From NCBI GenBank assembly GCA_029778235.1, contig JAKOQS010000124.1:1-47048 (forward strand): a stretch of 47,048 nt of DNA, given 5' to 3'. Below are positions 39,873 to 47,048 of this stretch, one piece after another. This stretch comes from Chloroflexota bacterium. GTDB lineage: Bacteria; Chloroflexota; Limnocylindria; Limnocylindrales; CSP1-4. The notes below the pieces were generated by a model. That model saw only the letters and a list, made by a program, of their open reading frames with translations, did not search any database and had not been told where the DNA came from. Every line of letters starts with the position of its first letter. The first letter of the stretch is position 1. A program made the position numbers and the translations under genes.

Positions 39873-41005
39873 CGGGTCACGACAGGGTCCACCGGGTACG
39901 GGTGGAGGACCTCGCCGCCGCTGGGAGTCACGCGGTAGACGTCCTCGGTGCGCACCCCGCCGAAGCCCGGCATCGCGAGCACCGGGTGGCCGATTGTGAC
40001 GGTCATGCCCTCGACGAGCGGCACGTTGCGGTGCGGCGGGATGATGGTGGACGCGGGCACCTCCTCGAACCGCAGCCCGATTCCGTGGCCGATGCCGTTG
40101 ACGTGGTGCGCCTCGAGGCCGTGCGCGGCGCACACGCGCCGCGCCTCCTCGTCGAGGTCGGCGACCGTCGCCCCGGGCCGCATCGCCACGCGGACCGCCT
40201 CGACGAGCTCCGCGTAGGCCGCCAGCAGCCCCGCCTGGCGGGCGTCCGGCTCGCCGAGGACGAAGGTCCGGGCCAGGTTGGCGCAGTACCCCTCGACCAT
40301 CGGGGTGAGGTCGATCACCGCCATCTCGCCGGCCTCGAGCGGCTTGGGGCTGCGGCGGCCGTGGAGCATGCAGGTCTCGACCCCGAAGTTCGCATACACG
40401 GGGGTGCTCGTCCGCTCGGCGCCCGCCCGCATCATGGCGTACAGCGCCTCGGTGGCCACCTCGTGGGCGGTGGCGCCGGGCCGGAGCAGCTCGCGCGCCC
40501 GGTCCATGCCGATCCCGGCCACCCGCTGGGCCTCGCGCATGAGGGCGAGCTCGCCCTCGTCCTTGACCATCCGGAGCGGGTCCATCACCGGGTCGGACGA
40601 GACGAGTTCCACCCCCGGGTTGACCCGGCGGAACAGGTCCACCAGGAACGCCGGCGTCTCGAACCACAGCTGCATGCCGACCCGCGGCCTGCCGCCGCCC
40701 GCCGGGGCGCCGCCGGCGGTGACGACCTCGCGCAGGCGGCCGACGATCTCGTGGATCTGGCCGCCGACCGAGCCGAACACCAGGACCTGGCCCTCCGGGT
40801 ACAAGGCCCGGAGCTCCGGCTCCTCGCCGGTGAACGCGATCAGCCCGGGCGGCCCTTCGGCGGGGATGATCGCCCGCGGCTGGGTGCGGTCCTCGCCGAA
40901 CAGGTAGCGGTAGTCGTCGTGGTTCATGACGACGATGGCGGCGAGGCCCGCCTCGCGCATCCGCTCCTGGACCCGCTCGATCCGGTCGTGCCGGACGTCC
41001 ATCAT
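39869..41005 (-). CDS. M24-fold protein (Xaa-Pro peptidase/creatinase-like) with altered metal ligands
   Basis: A 378-aa two-domain protein: creatinase/prolidase N-terminal domain (residues about 1-150) and pita-bread C-terminal domain. Canonical M24 aminopeptidases use Asp, Asp, His, Glu, Glu. Here the first Asp is kept (AVIDLTPMVEGY) and the His is kept (NGIGHGIGLRFEE), but the second Asp position reads ANLARTF (Asn), the TIEPG-type Glu reads TIGHPV, and the last Glu (VRTEDVY) remains. So metal binding is probably lost or changed, as in creatinase. ATG 41005, or ATG 41002 with GGGAG 7 nt upstream. Small-molecule amidinohydrolase or lyase activity is possible. Confidence 0.83.
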   Translation of the reverse strand: MMDVRHDRIERVQERMREAGLAAIVVMNHDDYRYLFGEDRTQPRAIIPAEGPPGLIAFTGEEPELRALYPEGQVLVFGSVGGQIHEIVGRLREVVTAGGAPAGGGRPRVGMQLWFETPAFLVDLFRRVNPGVELVSSDPVMDPLRMVKDEGELALMREAQRVAGIGMDRARELLRPGATAHEVATEALYAMMRAGAERTSTPVYANFGVETCMLHGRRSPKPLEAGEMAVIDLTPMVEGYCANLARTFVLGEPDARQAGLLAAYAELVEAVRVAMRPGATVADLDEEARRVCAAHGLEAHHVNGIGHGIGLRFEEVPASTIIPPHRNVPLVEGMTVTIGHPVLAMPGFGGVRTEDVYRVTPSGGEVLHPYPVDPVVTR

Positions 41006-41148
41006 CCCGCTCCCTTCCATCGGCAGGCGCGATTCTAGGCTCAACCGCCGCGCCGTCGCCGTGCGGCCCCCCAAGTCTCAGCGCGAACAGCCTGCTCCCG
41101 GCCCATCCCGGCGCGCCCGAGGCCCGTGCGTGCTGTCGACGGCGCCGG

Positions 41149-41466
41149 CTACTCGGGACCGAGCCGCACGCCGAGGAAGGCGAACCTCGTCTGGGCCTCG
41201 AAGCCCCGCGTCGCGCCGGCGGGTGCGACGACGATCGCGCCAGCGGCGAACGGCAGCGGCGTGCCGTCGAGCAGCAGGGTCGCGTGGCCCTCCAGCGCGT
41301 GGTAGACGGCGCGCGGCCCGGGGTGCGGCGGGATGCGGCCGCCCGGCTCGAGGCCGGCGACGAGGACGCGGAGTTCCGGCTCGTCGAGGATCAGGTGGGG
41401 CTGCGGGCCGGGGAAGCCGTAGGTCACGACGGACCGCCAGTCGGCGGCATAGGCGGGGTCGGCCAT
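41149..41466 (-). CDS. Small cupin-domain protein
   Basis: A 105-aa single cupin barrel. Motif 1 is GGRIPPHPGPRAVYHALEG and motif 2 AAGAIVVAPAGATRGFEA; metal-ligand His positions are partly kept (HPG, YHALEG), the second-motif His is replaced. AAGGAG lies 6 nt before ATG 41466. It lies 106 nt downstream of the ArsR-like regulator on the same strand. Function unknown; cupins of this size are often small-molecule binding or metal enzymes. Confidence 0.8.
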   Translation of the reverse strand: MADPAYAADWRSVVTYGFPGPQPHLILDEPELRVLVAGLEPGGRIPPHPGPRAVYHALEGHATLLLDGTPLPFAAGAIVVAPAGATRGFEAQTRFAFLGVRLGPE

Positions 41467-41572
41467 CGGGTGCTCCTTGTGCTCTTGCGGTGGGCAGGGG
41501 TCTCGGCGGACGGGCGACGGGGCGGGGTTTGGGCGGTGGGGTCGGGCGAGTTGCACCTGAGCCGGTATCGGG

Positions 41573-42268
41573 TCAGCTGGCGCGGCGGAGGTGGACGGCG
41601 CAGGCCAGGGGGCGGTCCGAGCGGAAGGGCTCGAGGCCATCGACGGTGATGCCGCCGCCGATCGACGCGGCTGCCCGCTCGACGAGGCCCAGGTGGACCT
41701 CGCAGACAACCGACCGGTGCTCGCGCGCGACGGCCTCGAACGGGCACGAACGGAGGACGATCTCGTTGTCCGCCGAGGCTGGCTCGGGGGAGAAGCCGAG
41801 GCCGTCGAGCATGTCGGTCAGGGACCCCACGGCGGCATCGGCGTCCGTGGCTGGCGCGAGGCTGCCGCTCGGGACCGCCTCGGCCCACCGCCGGCCCGCC
41901 TCGCGCGCTGCAGCGGCCGCGCCGGCCCGCTCGTCGAGGCTGGCGGCCAGAACGCTGGCGAGGGCCTGGTAGCCGTCCGGGGCGCCCGGCGCGGCGGCCG
42001 CCTCGGTCGCCGCCCTCTCGTGCGCCGGCTCATATCGCCATGACGGGCGGCCGGCCGTCGCCCGGCGGACCGGCGTGCGCACGACCTGGCCCGCGCTCAC
42101 GAGCAGGGAGAGGTGGAACCGCGCCGTCGACTCGGCCGTGCCGATCGCTGCGGCCGCCTCGGCGACGTCCAGCGGGCGACCGGCATCCCGGAGGGCGGCG
42201 AGGAGGGCCGGACGCCGGTCCGGCTGGCGCGTGCGGCGTTGCTGGGGGCGGGATTCGCTAGTCGGCAT
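41573..42268 (-). CDS. ArsR-like/SufR-like regulator with C-terminal cysteine site
   Basis: A 231-aa regulator. Winged HTH near residues 20-85 (LDVAEAAAAIGTAESTARFHLSLLVSAGQV, by position). The C-terminal domain has Cys and His clusters: RSCPF, VVCEVHLGL, and PLACAVHL, in the spacing C-x13-C then a distant C-x-x-H, as in regulators that hold an Fe-S cluster or metal. ATG 42268 is chosen because a TATAAT -10 box lies 7 nt upstream, so the transcript would be leaderless; ATG 42274 and 42277 are inside or next to the box. It is divergent from DUF59/NnrS-like genes and may sense NO, O2 or iron-sulfur status for the nitrate-respiration region. Confidence 0.8.
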   Translation of the reverse strand: MPTSESRPQQRRTRQPDRRPALLAALRDAGRPLDVAEAAAAIGTAESTARFHLSLLVSAGQVVRTPVRRATAGRPSWRYEPAHERAATEAAAAPGAPDGYQALASVLAASLDERAGAAAAAREAGRRWAEAVPSGSLAPATDADAAVGSLTDMLDGLGFSPEPASADNEIVLRSCPFEAVAREHRSVVCEVHLGLVERAAASIGGGITVDGLEPFRSDRPLACAVHLRRAS

Positions 42269-42275
42269 TTTCATC

Positions 42276-42283
42276 ATTATAAT
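42276..42283. promoter_or_regulatory. Palindromic ATTATAAT, shared divergent -10 element
   Basis: ATTATAAT contains TATAAT on both strands (plus 42278-42283; minus 42281-42276). It is among the few perfect -10 boxes visible in this GC-rich sequence. It serves, by position, both the ArsR-like gene (minus) and the DUF59 gene (plus). No good -35 is seen on either side, suggesting activator dependence or an extended element. Confidence 0.6.
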
Positions 42284-42327
42284 CCAGCCTGCGGGCCCTC
42301 CGCTCCACCAACTTCGGGAACACGCCG

Positions 42328-42654
42328 ATGGACCTCTCGCGCCTCCTCCCCGCCGCCGACCCGGTCGACCTCATGGCGCGGCTCCGGTCCGTCGTCGACC
42401 CGGAGATCGGCGTCAACATCGTCGACCTCGGGCTCGTGTACGAGTGCGATGCCCACGCCGGCGTCGTCCACGTTCTTATGACGACCACGACGCCCGCCTG
42501 CCCGATCGGCTCGTACCTGGAGGACCAGATGCGCTGGGCGCTCCTCGACGTGCCCGGCGTGGTCGACGTCGAGGTCGAGGTCACCCACGACCCCGCCTGG
42601 ACGCCCGCGCTCATGACGCCCGCGGCGCGGACGGCCCTGGGGCTCCCGGCATGA
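42328..42654 (+). CDS. DUF59/MIP18-family metal-sulfur cluster assembly protein
   Basis: A 108-aa protein of the SufT/PaaD/MIP18 family. Signature: VVDPEIGVNIVDLGLVYECD (residues about 22-41) and TTTTPACPIGSYLEDQM with the conserved Cys, then VDVEVEVTHDPAWTPALM. It helps mature Fe-S or other metal-sulfur centres. Divergent from a cysteine-bearing regulator and upstream of nitrate reductase genes that need several Fe-S clusters. The stop overlaps the next gene (ATGA). Confidence 0.88.
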   Translation: MDLSRLLPAADPVDLMARLRSVVDPEIGVNIVDLGLVYECDAHAGVVHVLMTTTTPACPIGSYLEDQMRWALLDVPGVVDVEVEVTHDPAWTPALMTPAARTALGLPA

Positions 42655-43793
42655 GTCTCGGCCTGGTGGCCCGGGCGACGCCGGGCCGCACGCTCGGCCC
42701 GGGCCGGTTCCTGCTGCTCGCCGTCGGCGGCCTCGCGCTCCTGTCGGGCCTGACGGGCGCCCTCGTGCTCCTCGGGGTGCGGATGCCCGCGGCCGCGACG
42801 CGGCTCGCCGCCTCGCACGGGGAGCTGATGACCCTCGGCTTCCTCGGCACGGTCATCGCGCTCGAGCGGGCCGTCGCCCTCGGGAGGCGCTGGGGCTATC
42901 TCGCGCCGGTTCTGTCGGGCCTCGCCGCGATCGCCCTCGTCGCCGGGCAGGCGTCGCTCGCCGGCCTCGGCTTCGTCGGCGGCGCTGTCGTGCTGATCGC
43001 CGTCTACCTCGCGTTCGCCCGCGGCGAGCGCTCGCTCCAGCTCGGCGTCCAGGCGGCCGGCGCGGTCGCCTTGCTCGTCGCGGCCCTGCTGCTCACCGGC
43101 GAGCCGATCCTCGACGTCGTGCCGGTGCTCGCCGCCTTCCTCGTGCTCACCGTCGTCGGGGAGCGGCTCGACCTCGCACGGCTCGGCGGCATCGGCAAGG
43201 AGGCCCGGCGACAGCTTACGGTGGTCCTCGCGGTGTTTGTCGCGGGCGTCGCCGCAACGCCGGTCGCGCCTGACGGGGGGACGCGTCTCGCGGGGCTCGC
43301 GCTGCTCGCCGTCGCCGCGTGGCTCCTCCGCAACGACCTCGCGCGCCGCACCGTCCGGATCCCCGGCGTGACCCGGTTCGTCGCGCTGTGCCTGCTCGCC
43401 GGCTACGCCTGGCTGGCCGTCGCCGGCCTGGCGTGGGCGGTCACGGGCACGACGCTGGGCGCTCCGTACGACATCCGGCTCCACGCGCTGTTCCTCGGCT
43501 TCGTCATCTCGATGGTGCTCGGCCACGCGCCGGTCATCGTCCCGGCGGTCCTGCGCGTGCCGATGCCGTACCGCCCGTGGAACTACGCCGCGCTCGGCCT
43601 GCTGCACGCCGGGCTGCTCATCCGGATCGTCGGCGGCGACATGCTCGCGTTGCCGAACGGGCTGCTGGTCGGCGGCGTCGTCAACGTGACCGCGATGCTC
43701 CTGTTCGTCGCCGTGTCGATCGCGTCGGCGGCGGTCGAGGTCCGGCGGCGGCGCGTCATCGGGGCGCGGCGGGCCGCCGCGGGCGCATCGTGA
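42651..43793 (+). CDS. NnrS-like integral membrane protein
   Basis: A 380-aa protein with about 12 hydrophobic helices. His-bearing helices include SHGELMTLGFLGTVIALERA and RLHALFLGFVISMVLGHAPVIVP, as in the NnrS haem/copper membrane family that protects cells from nitric oxide metabolites. The first helix-rich part is shorter than classic NnrS, so this is a family-level call. ATG 42651 overlaps the DUF59 stop by 4 nt and its own stop overlaps the YwiC-like gene (GTGA). Located beside narGHJI, a role in NO handling during nitrate respiration is plausible. Confidence 0.75.
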   Translation: MSLGLVARATPGRTLGPGRFLLLAVGGLALLSGLTGALVLLGVRMPAAATRLAASHGELMTLGFLGTVIALERAVALGRRWGYLAPVLSGLAAIALVAGQASLAGLGFVGGAVVLIAVYLAFARGERSLQLGVQAAGAVALLVAALLLTGEPILDVVPVLAAFLVLTVVGERLDLARLGGIGKEARRQLTVVLAVFVAGVAATPVAPDGGTRLAGLALLAVAAWLLRNDLARRTVRIPGVTRFVALCLLAGYAWLAVAGLAWAVTGTTLGAPYDIRLHALFLGFVISMVLGHAPVIVPAVLRVPMPYRPWNYAALGLLHAGLLIRIVGGDMLALPNGLLVGGVVNVTAMLLFVAVSIASAAVEVRRRRVIGARRAAAGAS

Positions 43794-44584
43794 CGTCCGA
43801 GCCGCGGTTCCTCGCAGGCGCGCTCCCCGCTCCCCAGGCGCGGGGCCGCCACTGGCTGCCGCACCAGCACGGCGCGTGGGCGATGCTCGCGGTGCCGCTC
43901 CTGCTCGGGGTGGCGGCCAGCCGGCCGAGCGCCTGGCAGCTGGTGCTCGCGGCCGCAGCGGTGCTCGGGTACCTCGCCTCCGCGACCGCGCAGAGCTGGC
44001 TCCGCACACGGCGCCGCGAGGCGCTCCCCCTCCCGCCCGCCGTGTACGGCGCCGGCTTCGGCGTCCTCGGCCTCGCGCTGGCCGTCGCCTTCCCGGCCCT
44101 CCTGCTGGCGCTCCTCGTGCTCGTCCCGACCGGCGCGCTCGTCATGACTGGCGCCAGGCCGGGGACGCGGCGCGACGTGGTGAACAGCCTCGCCCAGGCC
44201 CTGCAGGCGCTCGTGCTCGTGCCGGCGGCCGCCTGGGTCTCCGGCGCCTTCGACCCCGGCCGCGTCGCCATCGCGAGCGGGGTCGGGGCGGCGTTCCTGC
44301 TTGGAACCGTGCTCGTGGTCCGCTCGGCGCTCCGCCAGCGCGGCTCCACGTCGTTCGCCGCGCTCTCCGTCGGCTTCCACGGTGCGCTGCTCGTCCCGGC
44401 GGCCCTGCTCGGGGCGCCGTGGGTGGTCCTCGCGATCGGCCTCACCGCGCGGGCCGCTGGGATCCCCTATCTCGCCTGGAGGCGGACAGGGACCCCGCGC
44501 CCGCTCAAGCCCGTGCACGTCGGCGCGGTCGAGGCCCTGGCGTCGATCGCCGTGGTGGTCGTGGCGTGCGTCGCGATCCCGTAG
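43790..44584 (+). CDS. YwiC-like integral membrane protein
   Basis: A 264-aa protein with about eight membrane helices. The N-terminal motif WLPHQHGAWAML is the hallmark of the YwiC family; further helices include RRDVVNSLAQALQALVLVPAA. ywiC lies near the nar/fnr genes in Bacillus subtilis, so proximity to narGHJI here matches a known association, though the biochemical role is not established. GTG 43790 overlaps the NnrS-like stop. It converges on narI, with 141 nt between. Confidence 0.82.
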   Translation: MTSEPRFLAGALPAPQARGRHWLPHQHGAWAMLAVPLLLGVAASRPSAWQLVLAAAAVLGYLASATAQSWLRTRRREALPLPPAVYGAGFGVLGLALAVAFPALLLALLVLVPTGALVMTGARPGTRRDVVNSLAQALQALVLVPAAAWVSGAFDPGRVAIASGVGAAFLLGTVLVVRSALRQRGSTSFAALSVGFHGALLVPAALLGAPWVVLAIGLTARAAGIPYLAWRRTGTPRPLKPVHVGAVEALASIAVVVVACVAIP

Positions 44585-44620
44585 GCCGGCCAATGGGGGC
44601 CCGTCGGCGGCCCGCGACCC

Positions 44621-44637
44621 CGGCGCCGGCGGCGCCG
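44621..44637. terminator. Hairpin between convergent ywiC-like and narI genes
   Basis: CGGCGCC pairs with GGCGCCG across GGC, in the 141-nt gap between two convergent genes. There is no T-run. It may be a weak bidirectional terminator; in DNA this GC-rich such stems also arise by chance. Confidence 0.25.
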
Positions 44638-44725
44638 TCGCCGCGTCCCTGCGTCCTCGTCGGGCGGACGGCGGTGCCGGCCTGGCGACCGTCTTGGTCG
44701 ACCTCGCCGGGGGCGCCGCCGGCCG

Positions 44726-45448
44726 TCAGCTCCCGGGCGGCTCCCAGCCCCGTCGGGGGGCGCGCACGCCGGGCCGGGGGTCGCGGGTCCGGTAGAGGAT
44801 GTACGGCCGGGCGACGTAGCCCAGCGGCACGCTGAAGACGTGGACGAGGCGCGTGAACGGCCACATCGCGAACAGCGCCATCGCGGCCAGCGCGTGCGCC
44901 TGGAAGGTCGGCGGCGCGGCGGCCATCAGGTCGGGCTGCGGCTGGAGCAGGAGGACGCTCCGGACCCACACGGAGACGTCGGCGCGGTAGTCGTGGCCGA
45001 TGCCGAGCGCGTTGAGCCCCACCGTGTTCACGAGCCCGATCGCGATCACCAGGCCGAGCACGACGTACATCGCCTTGTCCACTGGGGTGGTGACCTGGAG
45101 GATCGAGCGGGTCAGGCGCCGCCTGGCCACGAGCATGGCGAGGCCGGCGGCCGCCGCGATCCCCGCGACCGCCCCGGCGAGCGCCGCCACGGCGTGGTAC
45201 ACCTCGTTCGGGATGCCGAGCGCGGCCGTCCAGGAGGCCGGCACGAGCAGGCCGATCAGGTGGCCCCCGAAGGCGGCGAGGATCCCGAAGTGGAACAGCG
45301 GGCTCCCGATCGCGAGCTGCCGCCCCTCGTAGAGCTGCGAGGACCGCGTGGTCCAGCCGAACTTGTCGTACCGCCACCGCCAGAGGAGGCCGACGATGAA
45401 GGTCGTCAGGCACACGTAGGGCAGGACCACCCACAGCAGCGTCGTCAC
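44726..45448 (-). CDS. narI: Respiratory nitrate reductase, gamma (cytochrome b) subunit
   Basis: A 240-aa membrane protein with five helices, normal for NarI. It binds two b haems and passes electrons from quinol to NarH. Haem-ligand His residues are visible in FHFGILAAFGGHLIG and in QAHALAAMALFAMWPFTRLVHVFSVPLGY. The C-terminal YVARPYILYRTR is typical. GTG 45448 overlaps the narJ stop by 4 nt. Last gene of the narGHJI operon. Confidence 0.95.
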   Translation of the reverse strand: MTTLLWVVLPYVCLTTFIVGLLWRWRYDKFGWTTRSSQLYEGRQLAIGSPLFHFGILAAFGGHLIGLLVPASWTAALGIPNEVYHAVAALAGAVAGIAAAAGLAMLVARRRLTRSILQVTTPVDKAMYVVLGLVIAIGLVNTVGLNALGIGHDYRADVSVWVRSVLLLQPQPDLMAAAPPTFQAHALAAMALFAMWPFTRLVHVFSVPLGYVARPYILYRTRDPRPGVRAPRRGWEPPGS

Positions 45449-46080
45449 GGGCGCGCCTCCGTCCCGGGCATCGCGTACCCGTCGAGGCCGACCGACTCCA
45501 CGGGCGGGCCCTCGGCGACGAGGCGGTCCACCGCGTCGAGAGCCGACCGGGTGGGCTCGGGGAGCGCCAGCTCGACCGCGCGCACCGCGTCGGCGTACGG
45601 CGAGCCGTCCTCCTCGAGCGAGCGGCGGAGCGCGATCACGCTCGGCAGGTGCTCGGCGATCGCGTCGACGACGCCCGTGTCCGCGGCGTCGCAGCCGGCG
45701 GCCAGCTCGAGCACGGCCGGCAGGAAGTCGCCCAGCTCGCCCGCGGCCGGCTCGCAGCCGCGCGACCGGTAGAGCTCGCCGAAGCGCCAGATCGCGAGGC
45801 CCCGCCGCCGCGTGTCGCCGTTGAGGTGGTAGGTCAGGTACAGCGCGTTGCGGCGCCGGAGGTCGAACGTCGCGACGTACTGCGCCTGGAGCTCGATGAG
45901 CGGCCGCGAGCCCAGGTGGCCCACGACGCGCGCCAGCAGGGCGCGGGCGGCGGCCGGAAGCGCAGCCACGGCCTCGTCGAGGACGGGCAGGCTCGCGGCG
46001 AGCTCCTCGTCGGGGTACTGGAGCACGCGCGCCGCGACGGCGAGGACGAGCGCGCGGTCGGCGCCGACGATCCGGGTCAT
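45445..46080 (-). CDS. narJ: Nitrate reductase molybdenum cofactor assembly chaperone
   Basis: A 211-aa TorD/NarJ-type chaperone. Family pattern: LQYPDEELAASLP near residues 19-31, LQAQYVATFDLRRRNALYLTYHLNGDTRRRG (by position 63-93) and FLPAVLEL. It binds NarG during cofactor insertion and holds NarGH until membrane assembly. ATG 46080 overlaps the narH stop (ATGA), and its stop overlaps narI. Confidence 0.93.
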   Translation of the reverse strand: MTRIVGADRALVLAVAARVLQYPDEELAASLPVLDEAVAALPAAARALLARVVGHLGSRPLIELQAQYVATFDLRRRNALYLTYHLNGDTRRRGLAIWRFGELYRSRGCEPAAGELGDFLPAVLELAAGCDAADTGVVDAIAEHLPSVIALRRSLEEDGSPYADAVRAVELALPEPTRSALDAVDRLVAEGPPVESVGLDGYAMPGTEARP

Positions 46081-47048
46081 CGGTCGCCCCCCTCTCGGCC
46101 GGCCGCGTCGCCGCCGCCCTCGGGCGCGCGCGCCACGGCGCCGCGCACCTCAGGGAGGTCGGCGTACCGCTCCGCGGCGGCGCGCTCGCGGGCCAGGTGG
46201 AAGGACTCGACGGAGATCGGCGTGGACGGGGGCTGGCCGAACGCGCCGTAGCCGCCCATGCCCGGCCCGCCCTCGAAGTCCAGGCTGCAGGCCGCCTCGT
46301 CGAGCGAGGCGGCGAGCTCGACGTGGGCCGCGGGGATGACGTAGCGGTCCTCGTACTTCGCGACCGCGAGCAGCCGGAACAGGTCCTCGAGGGCGCGCGG
46401 CGTGAAGCCCACCGACGCCGCCTCCGCCTCCGCGTCACCGTCGGGCTCGCCCAGGTTGAGCCGGCGCATGTGCGACCGCATCGCCGCCAGGACCCGCAGG
46501 CTGTGCTCGACTGGGGCGAGGTCGCCCGCCGAGAACTGCTCGGCGAGGTACCCGACCGGGATCCGCAGGGCGCCGATCGCCGCGAACAGCGTCGCGCGGT
46601 CCTCGCCGTCGAAGCCGCTAGCCGAGACCGCGTCCACGACCGGCGAGAGCGGCGGGATGTACCAGACCATCGGCATGGTGCGCCACTCGGGGCGGAGCGG
46701 GAGCGCGACCCGGTACCGGTTGGTGAGCGCGTAGACCGGCGAGTGGCGCGCGGCCTCGATCCAGTCCTCGGCGATGCCCGCGGCGCGCGCGCCCGCGATC
46801 ACGGCCGGGTCCTCGGGGTCCAGGATCACCGAGCGCTGCGCCTCGAGCAGGCCCCGCGGGTCCTCGACGGACGCCGCCTCGAGCACCCGGTCCGCGTCGT
46901 ACAGGAACAGCCCGATGTAGCGCAGCCGCCCCACGCACGTCTCGGCGCACACGGTGGGCTGGCCCGCCTCGACCCGCGGGTAGCAGAAGGTGCACTTCTC
47001 GGCCTTGCCGGTCTTGTGGTTGAAGTAGACCTTCTTGTAGGGGCAGCC
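46077..47048 (-). CDS. narH: Respiratory nitrate reductase, beta (iron-sulfur) subunit, 5' end outside window
   Basis: The C-terminal 323 residues of NarH. The frame is open to the window edge and begins GCPYKKVYFNH, then EKCTFCYPRVEAGQ and TVCAETCVGR, which are cluster-binding cysteines of the ferredoxin-like domain. The nitrate reductase beta C-terminal region follows (WYIPPLSPVVDAVSASG; ALRIPVGYLAEQFSAGD). The protein carries one [3Fe-4S] and three [4Fe-4S] clusters that link NarI to NarG. The start and narG lie to the right, beyond 47048. An internal GTG at 46952 is not the start. Confidence 0.95.
   Translation of the reverse strand, partial: GCPYKKVYFNHKTGKAEKCTFCYPRVEAGQPTVCAETCVGRLRYIGLFLYDADRVLEAASVEDPRGLLEAQRSVILDPEDPAVIAGARAAGIAEDWIEAARHSPVYALTNRYRVALPLRPEWRTMPMVWYIPPLSPVVDAVSASGFDGEDRATLFAAIGALRIPVGYLAEQFSAGDLAPVEHSLRVLAAMRSHMRRLNLGEPDGDAEAEAASVGFTPRALEDLFRLLAVAKYEDRYVIPAAHVELAASLDEAACSLDFEGGPGMGGYGAFGQPPSTPISVESFHLARERAAAERYADLPEVRGAVARAPEGGGDAAGREGGDR

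Overview
The window is very GC-rich DNA with densely packed genes, frequent GTG/TTG starts and many 4-nt stop/start overlaps. The gene content (OmpR-type two-component pairs, papain-like proteases, a PxKF-type secreted protein, narGHJI with NnrS-like and YwiC-like proteins) suits a high-GC Chloroflexota bacterium (Limnocylindria-like) or, second choice, an actinobacterium. This is an inference from style and content; there is no rRNA or tRNA in the window to settle it.

Layout. (1) 0-4.8 kb: an MFS transporter, a small SGNH hydrolase, then cassette A: a conserved leader, a coiled-coil membrane-anchor protein, a papain-like protease and a two-helix membrane protein, followed by two small membrane proteins. 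(2) 5-12.5 kb, minus strand: an apparent envelope-stress operon reading response regulator (CTG start), histidine kinase, lipoprotein, two ABC ATPases, a large FtsX-type permease and UppP. (3) 12.6-15.2 kb: a secreted Ala/Pro-rich protein divergent from a second two-component pair; candidate response-regulator sites with the same 11-bp-spaced half-sites lie upstream of both pairs. (4) 15.4-24.7 kb, minus strand: a type I restriction-modification locus, hsdM-hsdS-(AlbA_2/ATPase)-hsdR-(winged-helix protein of unknown function). A gram-positive-type LexA box and an operator-like nested palindrome sit in its intergenic regions. (5) 25-32.9 kb, plus strand: a compact integrative element with small DNA-binding proteins, an SSB-like protein, a primase-polymerase/helicase, a RecB-like nuclease, a RuvC-like resolvase, LuxR-type HTH proteins and a large serine integrase. 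It has no structural genes. (6) 33-37.6 kb: an XRE regulator divergent from a large secreted SGNH hydrolase, then a rubredoxin-DinB fusion. (7) 37.7-39.9 kb: cassette B, a second copy of the leader and anchor gene with a different papain-like protease, another small membrane protein and an HNH nuclease. (8) 39.9-47 kb: an M24-fold protein with altered metal ligands, a cupin, a cysteine-bearing ArsR-like regulator divergent from DUF59, NnrS-like and YwiC-like genes, then narI-narJ-narH (narH runs off the window).

The most unusual item is the duplicated cassette. About 190 bp of apparently non-coding leader, including an identical 16-bp palindrome, and a nearly invariant anchor protein are kept in two places 35 kb apart, while the attached protease and membrane protein differ greatly. 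This looks like a conserved anchor with an exchangeable papain-like effector, possibly phage-derived, whose function I cannot name.
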